Shown: positions 15,930-24,491, counted from the stretch's first letter. The stretch: 51,525 nt of DNA from Pseudoflavonifractor sp. An44 (GCF_002161675.1 NZ_NFIH01000018.1:1-51525); one strand, 5' to 3'. The notes: generated from the sequence alone by a model not told the origin. Program-made: numbers and translations.

Positions 15930-17165
15930 ATGAAAACCATTTCCGGCGGTGTCACCGCCCCCAAAGGCTTCCGGGCCGCTGGGGTGTACTGCGGGGTCAA
16001 GGCCAGCCATGCAGGGGTGCCCGGCACCCAAGGCAAGCCCGACCTGGCCATGATTGTGTCCGACTGCGAGTGTACCGCCGCCGCCACCTATACCCTCAAC
16101 CGGGTGAAAGCCGCCCCTCTCTATGTGACCATGGGCCACCTGGAGGACGGGGTGTGCCGGGGCATTGTGGCCAACAGCGGCAACGCCAACGCCTGTGCCC
16201 CCCTCAGCCACGAAAACGCCGAGAAGATGTGTGAGCTGGCCGCCGCCGCCACCGGGCTCAAGCCCCAGGACTTCGCCGTGGCCTCCACCGGCGTCATCGG
16301 CCAGACCCTGAACATCGCCGCCATCGAAAAGGGAATGCCCATGGTGGCCGGGGAGCTGTCCTACGAGGGCTCCGACGCCGCCGCCCACGCCATCATGACC
16401 ACCGACACGGTGAAAAAGGAGATCGCCGTCACCGTCACCATCGGCGGAAAGCCGGTGACAGTGGGCGCCATCGCCAAGGGTTCCGGCATGATTCACCCCA
16501 ACATGGGAACCATGCTGTGCTTCATCACCACCGACTGCGCCATTACCTCCGAGATGCTCTCTGATGCCCTCCACGACATTGTGCCCCGCACCTTCAACCG
16601 GGTCACCGTGGACGGAGACACCTCCACCAACGACATGTGTGTGGTGCTGGCCAACGGCATGGCGGAGAACACCCAGATCGAGTGGAAGGACGACGACTAC
16701 ACCCTCTTCTACAAGGCCCTGTATCAGGTGTGCGAGACTATGGCTCGGTCCATCGCCGGAGACGGCGAGGGGGCCAGCCGCCTCATCACCTGCACCGTCA
16801 CCGGGGCACGCAGCGAGGAGACCGCCGAGCGTTTGGCCAAGGCCGTGGTGGGCTCCTCCCTGGTGAAGGCCGCCATGTTTGGCGCGGACGCCAACTGGGG
16901 CCGGGTGCTGTGCGCCATGGGCTACTCCAAGGCCCCCTTCCGTCCCGAGTATGTGGACGTGTCCTTCTCCTCCGACCAGGGCGAGATTCTGGTGTGCCAG
17001 CATGGCACCGGGGTGGACTTTGACGAGGACCTGGCCAAGAAGATTCTGAGCCAGGACGAGGTGGTTATCGCCGTCAACCTCCACGAGGGAGACGACCAGG
17101 CCACCTGCTGGGGCTGCGACTTGACCTATGAGTATGTAAAAATCAACGGAGATTACCGCTCCTGA
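15930..17165 (+). CDS. argJ: Bifunctional ornithine acetyltransferase / N-acetylglutamate synthase
   Basis: ArgJ moves the acetyl group from N-acetylornithine to glutamate and so runs the cyclic arginine pathway; many versions also use acetyl-CoA. The 411-residue precursor cuts itself into two chains. The cleavage motif is visible as GSGMIHPNMGTML, with the nucleophilic threonine at residue 194. ATG 15930 follows AAGGAG by nine bases and opens MKTISGGVTAPKGF; the open frame further upstream is inside argH and spurious. Whether the N-acetylglutamate synthase activity is present cannot be decided from sequence alone. Confidence 0.95.
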   Translation: MKTISGGVTAPKGFRAAGVYCGVKASHAGVPGTQGKPDLAMIVSDCECTAAATYTLNRVKAAPLYVTMGHLEDGVCRGIVANSGNANACAPLSHENAEKMCELAAAATGLKPQDFAVASTGVIGQTLNIAAIEKGMPMVAGELSYEGSDAAAHAIMTTDTVKKEIAVTVTIGGKPVTVGAIAKGSGMIHPNMGTMLCFITTDCAITSEMLSDALHDIVPRTFNRVTVDGDTSTNDMCVVLANGMAENTQIEWKDDDYTLFYKALYQVCETMARSIAGDGEGASRLITCTVTGARSEETAERLAKAVVGSSLVKAAMFGADANWGRVLCAMGYSKAPFRPEYVDVSFSSDQGEILVCQHGTGVDFDEDLAKKILSQDEVVIAVNLHEGDDQATCWGCDLTYEYVKINGDYRS

Positions 17166-17185
17166 TAAAAACGAAGGTGCTGAAC

Positions 17186-18043
17186 ATGGCTTATACACTG
17201 GCAGACCGGGCCCAAGTGCTGGCTGAGGCTCTGCCCTACATTCAGAAATACAACGGCAAGACCATTGTGGTGAAGTACGGCGGCAACGCCATGATCTCTC
17301 AGGAACTGCGCTGCGCCGTCATTTCCGACATCATCCTCCTGTCCCTGGTGGGCCTCCACGTGGTGGTGGTCCACGGGGGCGGCCCCGAGATCAACCAGAT
17401 GCTCAAGCGCCTGGGCAAAGAGGGGAAGTTCGTGGACGGCCTGCGCTACACCGACGAGGAGACCATGGACGTGGTGCAGCAGGTGCTGTGCGGCAAGGTG
17501 AACAAGGACCTGGTGGCCACCCTCAACCGTATGGGTGGCCGGGCCCTGGGGCTGTGCGGCATGGACGCCCAGCTGTTCCAGGCGGTGCAGCTGGACGAGA
17601 AATACGGCCTGGTGGGTGAGATCACCGGGGTGGACCCCAAGGTGGTGCAGGACGCCCTGGCCCAGGGATATATCCCTGTGGTGTCCACCGTGGCCCAGGG
17701 TACCGACGGCAACACCGCCTACAACATCAACGCCGACACCGCCGCTGCCAAGTTGGCGGTGGCTCTGGGGGCGGAGAAGTTGGTGCTGCTCACCGACGTG
17801 CGGGGCCTGCTGCGAGACCCCAAGGATGAGTCCACCCTCATCCATTCCGTGGGGGTGTCTGAGATTCCCGGCCTCATCAAGGACGGCATCATCAGCGGCG
17901 GCATGATTCCCAAGATCGACTGTGCCGTGGAGGCGGTGCGCTCGGGGGTCAACTCCACCGTCATCCTGGACGGACGCATTCCCCACTCTATTTTGATCGA
18001 ATTGCTCTCCGACGACGGAGCGGGCACCATGCTGGTGCGATAA
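17186..18043 (+). CDS. argB: Acetylglutamate kinase
   Basis: The kinase phosphorylates N-acetylglutamate, the second pathway step and commonly the site of arginine feedback in cyclic pathways. The 285-residue protein shows KYGGNAM near residue 30, VVVHGGGPEIN near 60 and the nucleotide-site segment near 220. The N-terminal extension before KYGGNAM is about 28 residues and includes an LADRAQVLAEALPYIQKY helix. Such a helix is a feature of arginine-sensitive hexameric kinases, so feedback inhibition is likely but inferred. ATG 17186 is preferred over GTG 17177 because GAAGG lies about eight bases before it. The gap to argJ is 20 bases. Confidence 0.96.
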   Translation: MAYTLADRAQVLAEALPYIQKYNGKTIVVKYGGNAMISQELRCAVISDIILLSLVGLHVVVVHGGGPEINQMLKRLGKEGKFVDGLRYTDEETMDVVQQVLCGKVNKDLVATLNRMGGRALGLCGMDAQLFQAVQLDEKYGLVGEITGVDPKVVQDALAQGYIPVVSTVAQGTDGNTAYNINADTAAAKLAVALGAEKLVLLTDVRGLLRDPKDESTLIHSVGVSEIPGLIKDGIISGGMIPKIDCAVEAVRSGVNSTVILDGRIPHSILIELLSDDGAGTMLVR

Positions 18044-18057
18044 AGGAGGAGAAACCC

Positions 18058-19239
18058 ATGAACACTCAACAACTGATGGACTTGGACCATCAATACCTGG
18101 TACAGACCTATGGCCGCAACCCCATTGCCCTGGACCACGGGCTGGGGGCCACCATGTATGACTTGGAGGGGAAGGAGTACATCGACTTCGCCTCTGGCAT
18201 CGGCGTGCTGTCTCTGGGCACCGCCCACCCCAAGTGGCTGGCGGCGGTGACCATGCAGGCGGCCAAGCTGGGCCACGCCTCCAATCTGTACTACACCCAG
18301 CCCTATGCCCAATTGGCGGAGAAGCTGTGCACCCGATCCGGCATGTCCGCTGCCTTCTTCGGCAACTCCGGCGCCGAGGGCAACGAGGGCATCATCAAGC
18401 TGGCCCGCAAGTATTCCTTTGACAAGTACGGCAAGGGGAGAGGCACCGTGATCACCCTCAACCGCTCCTTCCACGGCCGCACCATCACCACTCTGGCCGC
18501 CAACGGCCAGGAGGTATTCCACCAGTATTTCTTCCCCTTCACGGAAGGATTCCGCAGCGCCGACCCCACCATGGAGGCCATCCAGGAGGTGGCGGGCCAC
18601 GACGTGTGCGCGGTGCTGCTGGAGCTGGTGCAGGGCGAGGGCGGCGTGCTGCCCATGGACAAAGAGTTTGTCCAGCAGCTGGCCCAGTTGTGTGAGAAGC
18701 GGGACTGGCTGCTGCTGGTGGACGAGGTGCAGACGGGCATTGGCCGCACCGGCACCCTCTTTGCCTTCCAGCAGTACGGCATTCAGCCCGATGCCTGCTC
18801 CTTTGCCAAGGGCATCGCCGGGGGCCTGCCCATGGGCGGCTTCCTGGTCAACGAGAAGTGCCGCAACATTCTGGGCCCCGGCACCCACGGCTCCACCTTT
18901 GGTGGCAACCCGGTGAGCGCCGCCGCTGGCTGCGCTGTGCTGGAGGTGCTGGACGACGCCACCATCGCTCAAGTCAAGGAGAAGGGCGCTTACATTCGCC
19001 AGTCCATTGAGGATATGCATCTGCCCTGCCTGGGTAAGACCCGGGGCCTAGGGCTGATGATTGGCATTGATGTGGCGGAAGGCTACAACAACAAGGAGCT
19101 GTGCGCCAAGCTCAACGTGGGGGGCTTGCTGACCCTCACCGCCGGAACCGGGCTGCGGTTCCTGCCCCCGCTGCTCATCACCCAGGAGGAGATGGACAAG
19201 GGCCTGAGTGTGTTCCACGACGTGCTGTCCAAGGTATAA
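18058..19239 (+). CDS. argD: Acetylornithine aminotransferase
   Basis: This PLP-dependent class III aminotransferase makes N-acetylornithine from the semialdehyde with glutamate as donor. The 393-residue product has the family blocks FFGNSGAEGNE, SFHGRT and LLLVDEVQTGIGRTG. The PLP lysine is Lys251 in SFAKGIAGGLPMGGF. AAAGGAGG precedes the start, 14 bases after argB. Its substrate requires ArgC, which is not encoded in this cluster. Confidence 0.96.
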   Translation: MNTQQLMDLDHQYLVQTYGRNPIALDHGLGATMYDLEGKEYIDFASGIGVLSLGTAHPKWLAAVTMQAAKLGHASNLYYTQPYAQLAEKLCTRSGMSAAFFGNSGAEGNEGIIKLARKYSFDKYGKGRGTVITLNRSFHGRTITTLAANGQEVFHQYFFPFTEGFRSADPTMEAIQEVAGHDVCAVLLELVQGEGGVLPMDKEFVQQLAQLCEKRDWLLLVDEVQTGIGRTGTLFAFQQYGIQPDACSFAKGIAGGLPMGGFLVNEKCRNILGPGTHGSTFGGNPVSAAAGCAVLEVLDDATIAQVKEKGAYIRQSIEDMHLPCLGKTRGLGLMIGIDVAEGYNNKELCAKLNVGGLLTLTAGTGLRFLPPLLITQEEMDKGLSVFHDVLSKV

Positions 19240-19264
19240 TATGGTTCCCAGGGAGGTTCGAAGA

Positions 19265-20176
19265 ATGAAAAAGGATTTACTCAAGCTGTTGGATTTGAGC
19301 GGGGAGGACATCAAGGAGATTCTGGACACCGCCGACCAGATGAAGTACAGCCAGAAGCATGGCATTCCCCACGATGCGCTGCGGGGCAAGACCCTGGCCA
19401 TGATCTTTGAGAAGAACTCCACCCGCACCCGTGTCTCCTTTGAGGTGGGCATGTACCAGCTGGGCGGCCACGCCCTGTTCCTCTCCGGTAAGGAGAGTCA
19501 GATTGGCCGAGGCGAGCCCATTGAGGACACTGCCCGGGTGCTGGCCCGCTACTGCGACGGCATCATGATTCGAACCTACTCCCAGGAGGAGGTGGAGGCC
19601 CTGGCCAAGTACGCCTCCATCCCCGTCATCAACGGCCTCACCGATTTTGCCCACCCCTGCCAGGTGCTGGCGGACCTGATGACCATCCGGGAGAAGATGA
19701 CCCGGCTGGAGGGGCTGAAGATGGCCTTCATTGGGGACGGCAACAACATGGCAAACTCCCTCATTGTGGGCGGCCTCAAGTGCGGCATGGATGTGTCCGT
19801 GGCCTGCCCCCAGGGGTACGACCCGGACCCCCGGGTGCTGGACTTTGCCGCCACCGTGGAGGGGCCCAAGTTCCAGCTGTGCCGCAAGCCGGAGGACGCC
19901 GTGGTGGACGCCGATGTGGTGATCACCGACGTGTGGGCCTCCATGGGCCAGGAGGAGGAGCGGGCAGAGCGGGCAAAGGCCTTTGCCGGGTACTGCATTG
20001 ACGACAAGCTTCTGTCTCTGGCCAAGCCCGGGTGCATGGTGCAGCACTGTCTGCCCGCCCACCGGGGGGAGGAGATCACCGCCGAGGTGTTCGAGGCCCA
20101 CGCCGACGAGATCTTCGAGGAGGCGGAGAACCGGCTCCACGCCCAGAAGGCGGTTATGTACCTGCTGATGAAATAA
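19265..20176 (+). CDS. argF: Ornithine carbamoyltransferase
   Basis: The enzyme makes citrulline from ornithine and carbamoyl phosphate. At 303 residues it has typical anabolic length. The carbamoyl-phosphate loop STRTR lies at residues 52-56, followed by HPCQVLADL and HCLPAHRGEE. ATG 19265 follows GGGAGG and gives the usual MKKDLLKLLDLS start. It is the last gene of the arginine cluster. No terminator is seen after it; foreign-looking DNA begins within about 30 bases of its stop codon. Confidence 0.96.
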   Translation: MKKDLLKLLDLSGEDIKEILDTADQMKYSQKHGIPHDALRGKTLAMIFEKNSTRTRVSFEVGMYQLGGHALFLSGKESQIGRGEPIEDTARVLARYCDGIMIRTYSQEEVEALAKYASIPVINGLTDFAHPCQVLADLMTIREKMTRLEGLKMAFIGDGNNMANSLIVGGLKCGMDVSVACPQGYDPDPRVLDFAATVEGPKFQLCRKPEDAVVDADVVITDVWASMGQEEERAERAKAFAGYCIDDKLLSLAKPGCMVQHCLPAHRGEEITAEVFEAHADEIFEEAENRLHAQKAVMYLLMK

Positions 20177-20209
20177 AAAAATTTGTCCGATTGGCCTTTT
20201 CGTAAAAGT

Positions 20210-20695
20210 ATGAAAACAATCCGACAGATTGCCACGGAATGCGGCGTGTCTGAACAGGCGGTGCGGGCATGGAGCAGGCGAAACAATGTTGCGAAAGATG
20301 CGAAAGGAAGTTTCGCAATCGATGAAAGCGTAAAAACCGCTATTTATCAGCATTATCGGGTAGTTGAGGGAAACGAAGTTTCGCAACCTGCGAAAGAAAG
20401 TTGCGAAACTTGCGAAACCTCCGAAACGGTCTTGATTGCCATGATTCAAAAGGAATTAGACCTGAAAAGTGAGCAGCTCGCCGTGAAGGACAAGCAGATT
20501 GAAGAACTGAATGCAAGGCTGGCAGAGAGCAATGCCGCCCTTGTCGCTGCACAACAGACCGCACAGGCGGCACAGGCGCTTCATGCGGGGACAATTCAGA
20601 AACAGCTTGTCGAAGGCAGTGCGGCCTGTGCAGATCAATCCGAACAGGAGCCGCAGGAAAAAAGAAAATGGTGGAGCAAGCTGTTCAAAGGTTAA
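20210..20695 (+). CDS. DUF536-like HTH and coiled-coil protein
   Basis: This 161-residue protein starts with a MerR-like helix-turn-helix (TIRQIATECGVSEQAVRAW, residues 3-21). A long predicted coiled coil follows (about 80-130, with KDKQIEELNARLAES), then a basic WWSKLFKG tail. This order is that of DUF536/plasmid replication-associated proteins found on small plasmids and integrated elements of Firmicutes. The DNA is less GC-rich than the arginine genes and contains a run of repeated GCGAAA words (20290-20420). ATG 20210 has no strong ribosome site. The role is unknown; a DNA-binding maintenance or replication accessory is the best guess. It begins 34 bases after argF with no terminator between. 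Confidence 0.6.
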   Translation: MKTIRQIATECGVSEQAVRAWSRRNNVAKDAKGSFAIDESVKTAIYQHYRVVEGNEVSQPAKESCETCETSETVLIAMIQKELDLKSEQLAVKDKQIEELNARLAESNAALVAAQQTAQAAQALHAGTIQKQLVEGSAACADQSEQEPQEKRKWWSKLFKG

Positions 20696-20735
20696 ACGGA
20701 TAGGAAAATAGAAAATCCAATTTAGGAGGGGCTAT

Positions 20736-21278
20736 ATGAAACGATACATAAGCGTGTTCTTGGTTCTTCTCTTATGTTTTTCTTTTTCAGGCTGTGGAAA
20801 TAAGAGTGAAGAACTGTTTTCCACCTGGATCGTCGGCAATGCGGAATTTTCCGTTCCCATTGACAGCATGCCCATGAACATGAGGGAGGAGGGTGTGGAA
20901 TACTGCGGGTTTCAGGCCGGAGAGCTGTATGTTCTGGTGAGTGCCGTTCCTCTGAGGGGGCTGTTTTCCCTGTCAGATTTTGATAAGGAGGACGCGGACG
21001 CCTATCTGGAGGAGTTGAAGGCGCCGGATAAATACGGATACGCGCCGGTGACAGCGGAGCTGATCATCGCCGGGGAGCTTCCCTATTATCTGCTGGGCTA
21101 TTCCTACGAGGATACGGGAAGCTGGGTTGTCTTTCATACCATCCTGGATGGTATGGCCTACGATTTCTGCGGTTGGCGGCCCGGAGACCGGATCGTGGAG
21201 GAGGATATAGAATTCTTGTGGGGAACGGCTTCGACCTTAGAATCGATTCCGTTGGAAATGGAGGAGACGGAAGAATGA
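20736..21278 (+). CDS. Putative lipoprotein of unknown function
   Basis: The 180-residue product has an N-terminal hydrophobic stretch ending in the lipobox FSGC (cysteine near residue 20), so it should be exported and lipid-anchored. The rest is acidic, and no family is recognised. A strong ribosome site (TTAGGAGGGG) precedes ATG 20736. Its stop codon overlaps the start of the next gene in ATGA, so the two are translationally coupled and likely work together at the cell surface. Codon use is less GC-biased than in the flanking core genes, in line with acquisition. Confidence 0.75.
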   Translation: MKRYISVFLVLLLCFSFSGCGNKSEELFSTWIVGNAEFSVPIDSMPMNMREEGVEYCGFQAGELYVLVSAVPLRGLFSLSDFDKEDADAYLEELKAPDKYGYAPVTAELIIAGELPYYLLGYSYEDTGSWVVFHTILDGMAYDFCGWRPGDRIVEEDIEFLWGTASTLESIPLEMEETEE

Positions 21279-23005
21279 AAAGAACAGGAAAGATGAGAAA
21301 CAGGAAAAAGTGGATTTCTGCCTTTCTGTCAGTTGTTTTATTGTTGTCCACTCCTGGAATGCAGGCGGGAGCGACGGAGGCGTCCTCCGAGACAATAGAG
21401 GAACCGGGGCAGATAACTGGGGTGGAAGATGCGCAGGAAGTTCCGGCGGAGGAACCAGCGCCGGAAACGCCGGCAGAGGACCCGGTTTCGCCTTCTGCCG
21501 GAGCGCCTGCGGATCAGTTTGCCCCGCCGGAGCCGGACCCTAATCTTCCGGCCAACACTCCGGCAGAACTGCTTCCGGTGCGGTACCTAAATCCGGGGTC
21601 CGCCGATCTGGATGATATATGTTCAACGGTAACTTTGAGCGATGGCCAAAAAGTATCCTTGACAGACAATGCATACGGGTATTATTTGGGAAATGGTATG
21701 TATTTTTTCCTGAGTATCAATTCGAGCAACAACTATGGAGTCAAGTCCCCGGACAGTCCTTATGACGATGGCGAAGTAGACGAACTGATCGATATGGCGA
21801 TGCAAACCGGAATCGTGACGCCAAGAATGCTGTGCGCAAATCCGGAGGAACTGGCGGTTTATCAAATGTATGTGGGAGAAGATACCGCAATCGTAGGCGC
21901 TAAGTACATTGCCAGTTGGTATCATGATGGAAGAGATAATGATGGAGCGTCTTTTAATCAGGAGCTGGGCACAGATGTAGGGCCTGGGAATGATGTTCTC
22001 TATGATGACGGCATGATCAAAAGAACTTCTTTCGTAGGAGAATACACAACGGACCGGGTTGGACTACAGGATATGCAGGTCTTTGGGTATGACGCGTCAT
22101 GGGAGGTTGATTACGAGCAGTACAAATTTTTGTTCGGCGCAGAGCCGCCCTTGCCGCCGGGCTGGCGCTACGGCACCGAGGAAGAACTGAAAACTGCGTG
22201 GCTGGAAGCCAATAGCGTTATGTACCAGGTACAGGATCTGGGAATCCCCTCTGTAGAGCGTGAACTGTTGGAAAGTAGGCTTAGACTCATCAATTATAAA
22301 CTGAAAAACAAGCCGGAAGACTGGTCCCAGGAAAAATGGGAGGCTTTTCAGGCCGCCAGGGAGAACGCGCAAAGAGTGAGCCAAAAGGAGAACGCCACGG
22401 CGGAGGAGTATTCCATCGCCAGGGAGGCGCTGGACAACGCGTACGCGGATGCTGTGTACGAGGGCTCCGAAGAACAGATAAGGAGCGGAAAAGCCGGGGT
22501 CACGGAAGAGCAGAAGGAGAATTACCGGAATATGGTAAGGGACTATCTTGATAAGCTGAGGAATCCAAGAAGCGACGAATTTAAAGCGGTGTCAGGTAAA
22601 TTTGGCGTTTCCGGACGGAAGGTGGACGCGACTGCGACAGCGACCGAAACGGTGGGGGCGCTCTACAATGTGAGCCAGACGCGCCCGGCTACTCAGGAGA
22701 ATGCCCAGGCGATCATTGATTTCAGCAGCAAGATGGTAGAACTGTTCGGAGAGGGCTGGTCCGCCCTTGTGGGGATATTTACGAAGCCGCTTCACCCCTT
22801 TGTGGGGGACAAGATCAACGCCGGTGCGGATTACGTTGTTGAGACAAATACTGCGGGAGTTGCTACGGTCCAGCAGGGGATACTCAATAAGCACACCACG
22901 TCAGCCCGGGTGGATCAGTGGCTGAACGAGAACCCGGGGGCGATTGATGGGGTCAATGATATTATGGTTCCAGAAGGTGTGCGGCAGCAAAACGGTGGAA
23001 GATAA
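21275..23005 (+). CDS. Secreted protein of unknown function
   Basis: This 576-residue protein has a basic start (MKRTGKMRNRKKW), a hydrophobic segment and a likely signal cleavage near MQAGATEA. A Pro/Glu/Ala-rich linker covers about 35-100. A folded middle region follows with GNGMYFFLSIN, DTAIVGAKYIASWYH and a Gly-Asp-rich stretch, then a helical, charged C-terminal half. It has no sorting signal or transmembrane tail, so it is either released or held by the coupled lipoprotein. No domain family is recognised. The start is fixed by the ATGA overlap with the upstream lipoprotein gene. A strong terminator lies 20 bases behind the stop codon, so the pair forms a closed two-gene unit. Confidence 0.7.
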   Translation: MKRTGKMRNRKKWISAFLSVVLLLSTPGMQAGATEASSETIEEPGQITGVEDAQEVPAEEPAPETPAEDPVSPSAGAPADQFAPPEPDPNLPANTPAELLPVRYLNPGSADLDDICSTVTLSDGQKVSLTDNAYGYYLGNGMYFFLSINSSNNYGVKSPDSPYDDGEVDELIDMAMQTGIVTPRMLCANPEELAVYQMYVGEDTAIVGAKYIASWYHDGRDNDGASFNQELGTDVGPGNDVLYDDGMIKRTSFVGEYTTDRVGLQDMQVFGYDASWEVDYEQYKFLFGAEPPLPPGWRYGTEEELKTAWLEANSVMYQVQDLGIPSVERELLESRLRLINYKLKNKPEDWSQEKWEAFQAARENAQRVSQKENATAEEYSIAREALDNAYADAVYEGSEEQIRSGKAGVTEEQKENYRNMVRDYLDKLRNPRSDEFKAVSGKFGVSGRKVDATATATETVGALYNVSQTRPATQENAQAIIDFSSKMVELFGEGWSALVGIFTKPLHPFVGDKINAGADYVVETNTAGVATVQQGILNKHTTSARVDQWLNENPGAIDGVNDIMVPEGVRQQNGGR

Positions 23006-23024
23006 AGAATTGGAATAAGATAGC

Positions 23025-23061
23025 GAAAAGGCGTTGAGAATGATGTGCTCAACGCCTTTTC
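23025..23061 (+). terminator. Terminator of the lipoprotein/secreted-protein unit
   Basis: A perfect 14-bp stem GAAAAGGCGTTGAG (23025-23038) with its complement (23048-23061) is followed by TGCGTTTGTTTTC. Confidence 0.8.
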
Positions 23062-23093
23062 TGCGTTTGTTTTCGGCTGTATCAGGGAAAAAA

Positions 23094-23134
23094 TAACGGT
23101 TTACCCGTTTATATTATGAACGGGTAAACCGTTA
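23094..23134 (-). terminator. 16-bp inverted repeat ending the minus-strand ORF
   Basis: TAACGGTTTACCCGTT (23094-23109) and its exact complement (23119-23134) flank a 9-base loop. On the minus strand the hairpin is followed by T-rich sequence (complement of GGGAAAAAA, 23086-23094), as in an intrinsic terminator. The stop codon of the small minus-strand ORF (23101-23103) lies inside it. Confidence 0.7.
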
Positions 23135-23490
23135 TAAGTAAAGTAGTTTGTATATGTTATTGACTTATTCGGTGCTTTGTGGTAAAAGAACAGCATTCCA
23201 AAATCTCTATTTGAGAAGTCAAAACAGGCTTGATACACCTGTATGATGTGCGGACTTGCCCCAGTAGCCTTTGCGAAATCGTGGGAAAGCACATCATTGA
23301 CCGGGCATGAGTAATCCTTTTGAAAGTGCCTGTAAGGAAAATGTATCGTGAATGTAGCCGACATACTGACAAAGTGCCGGAGAGCTGGTTCCTCTAAAAA
23401 GAACCCGACAGATCTTCCACTGCTCGTAGAAAGGGAATAAAGGGAGCTGCACACATAAGCAGTAAAAAAGTGTTTGGGGAGCAATCCCAA
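23101..23490 (-). CDS. Hypothetical protein, possibly a fragment
   Basis: An uninterrupted 129-residue frame ends inside an intrinsic-terminator hairpin on its own strand, which argues that at least its 3' end is a real gene end. No family is recognised. The C-terminal half (VNDVLSHDFAKATGASP, then FDFSNRDFGMLFFYH) looks like ordinary globular protein, while the N-terminal third is less convincing. It sits among remnants of a mobile element, so it may be a truncated gene of that element. Confidence 0.35.
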   Translation of the reverse strand: MGLLPKHFFTAYVCSSLYSLSTSSGRSVGFFLEEPALRHFVSMSATFTIHFPYRHFQKDYSCPVNDVLSHDFAKATGASPHIIQVYQACFDFSNRDFGMLFFYHKAPNKSITYTNYFTYNGLPVHNING

Positions 23491-23601
23491 CAGTCACACA
23501 TAAGACTATAAAAAGTGTATTTGCCGAATGCCGTGTCCCGATGGGCGGGCAGGAGGCGGCTCAGCTTCAACGAAAATCAAAATATGAGGGAGGCGGTTTT
23601 C

Positions 23602-23740
23602 TTGGGAAGAAGAAACAAGGAGTATTCCAAAACCCTGCACCAGCAGGCGTATGACTGCCTGACTGGTATGCAAGCCTTTGGCGAAAGCAAAAGGGAAGCA
23701 AAGGACACGGAAACGGATAGGGAGAAAATTTTTTCTTACC
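23602..23740 (+). pseudogene. Truncated tyrosine recombinase/integrase, 5' fragment
   Basis: From TTG 23602, preceded by GGGAGG, the frame reads MGRRNKEYSKTLHQQAYDCL, then TGMQAFGESKREAKD and REKIFSY. This resembles the N-terminal core-binding start of tyrosine recombinases carried by clostridial integrative elements. Homology stops at about 23739, where the frame runs into unrelated sequence and a stop. The catalytic domain is absent, so it is a dead remnant. Recognition is from memory of the family. Confidence 0.5.
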
Positions 23741-23800
23741 GAGGACGAAATGAATCGTATCAATGCGCTTGACAGGAATGAAAAGCACGATTGGTATTAA
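23723..23800 (+). pseudogene. C-terminal scrap resembling an aldo/keto reductase
   Basis: In the frame next to the integrase fragment the DNA reads FFLTEDEMNRINALDRNEKH followed by DWY and a stop at 23798-23800. This resembles the C-terminal LTxEEMxxIxALDRNE segment of aldo/keto reductases. The join with the integrase fragment is abrupt, which suggests an illegitimate recombination or deletion. Confidence 0.35.
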
Positions 23801-23889
23801 AATGGTGGAAAGCAGTTTTTTGTAAACTGAATAAATAAAGTAGTATGTCCAGCTTTCTGAAAAATATACAAAAATTTATTTAGGAAATA

Positions 23890-24186
23890 TTGACAAACAG
23901 TTATTCTATCAAGTATAATAAAATACTCTCGCAGGAGAGGAATAACTGAATATCTTTCTTCACAGATTTTGGATAGACGGCTTTCAGCCGGACAACGCCT
24001 GCGGTATGCTAAGAGAAAATACCGCCGCTTCTGAAACTGCTTTGGACTGTCGGCAGTCGGAAAAGCGTAAAGGACAGTTTCGACTTTGAATTTCAAAGCC
24101 GGTTACATGAATGTGAAGCCACCACCGCAAGGGATAGGTCTATCCTTTTGCGGGAAGTCGGCACGCATTTGTGTGCCGGCTTTTTT
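23890..24186 (+). promoter_or_regulatory. Promoter and hairpin leader ending in a terminator
   Basis: TTGACA (23890-23895) and TATAAT (23914-23919), 18 bases apart, form an almost perfect promoter in AT-rich DNA. The 260-base transcript leader that follows contains several hairpins, including CCGCAAGGGATAG with CTATCCTTTTGCGG (24125-24153). It ends in GTCGGCACGC (24157-24166) with GTGTGCCGGC (24171-24180) and six T. This is the layout of an attenuated, inducible gene of a mobile element, such as a resistance gene. The expected gene is missing: only the recombinase tail follows. Confidence 0.55.
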
Positions 24187-24231
24187 GTTGCCCGAAAGCC
24201 GGTTACAACTGAATGACCGGCTGGATGGGAT

Positions 24232-24483
24232 ATGGATTTAAGGCTGCTGCTCCGAACACTTCGTGAAATGACCGACATAAATGAACTTACTCCAATGCTT
24301 GTAAACTCGTTGATTGAGCGTATTGAAGTTCACAACAACGATAAGTCAGGCGGTCACTGCTATGTGAAGGTGGATATTTACTTCACGGCGGCAGGGATGA
24401 TAGACATTCCCACCGAACAGGAAATCCTTGCTATGATGAAGGAAATACGGGAAAACCCGCAGGACTTCCGCTTTGTAGCATAA
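24232..24483 (+). pseudogene. Large serine recombinase, C-terminal fragment (DUF4368-like)
   Basis: The frame encodes LREMTDINELTPMLVNSLIE, then RIEVHNNDK and VKVDIYFTAAG, and ends NPQDFRFVA. That is the C-terminal DUF4368-type end of TndX/TnpX-like serine recombinases that move clostridial integrative elements. The catalytic N-terminal domain and zinc-ribbon region are absent: upstream is a terminator, not coding sequence. This is a remnant marking one end of a former element. An imperfect palindrome follows the stop codon. Confidence 0.7.
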
Positions 24484-24491
24484 CAAAAGAA

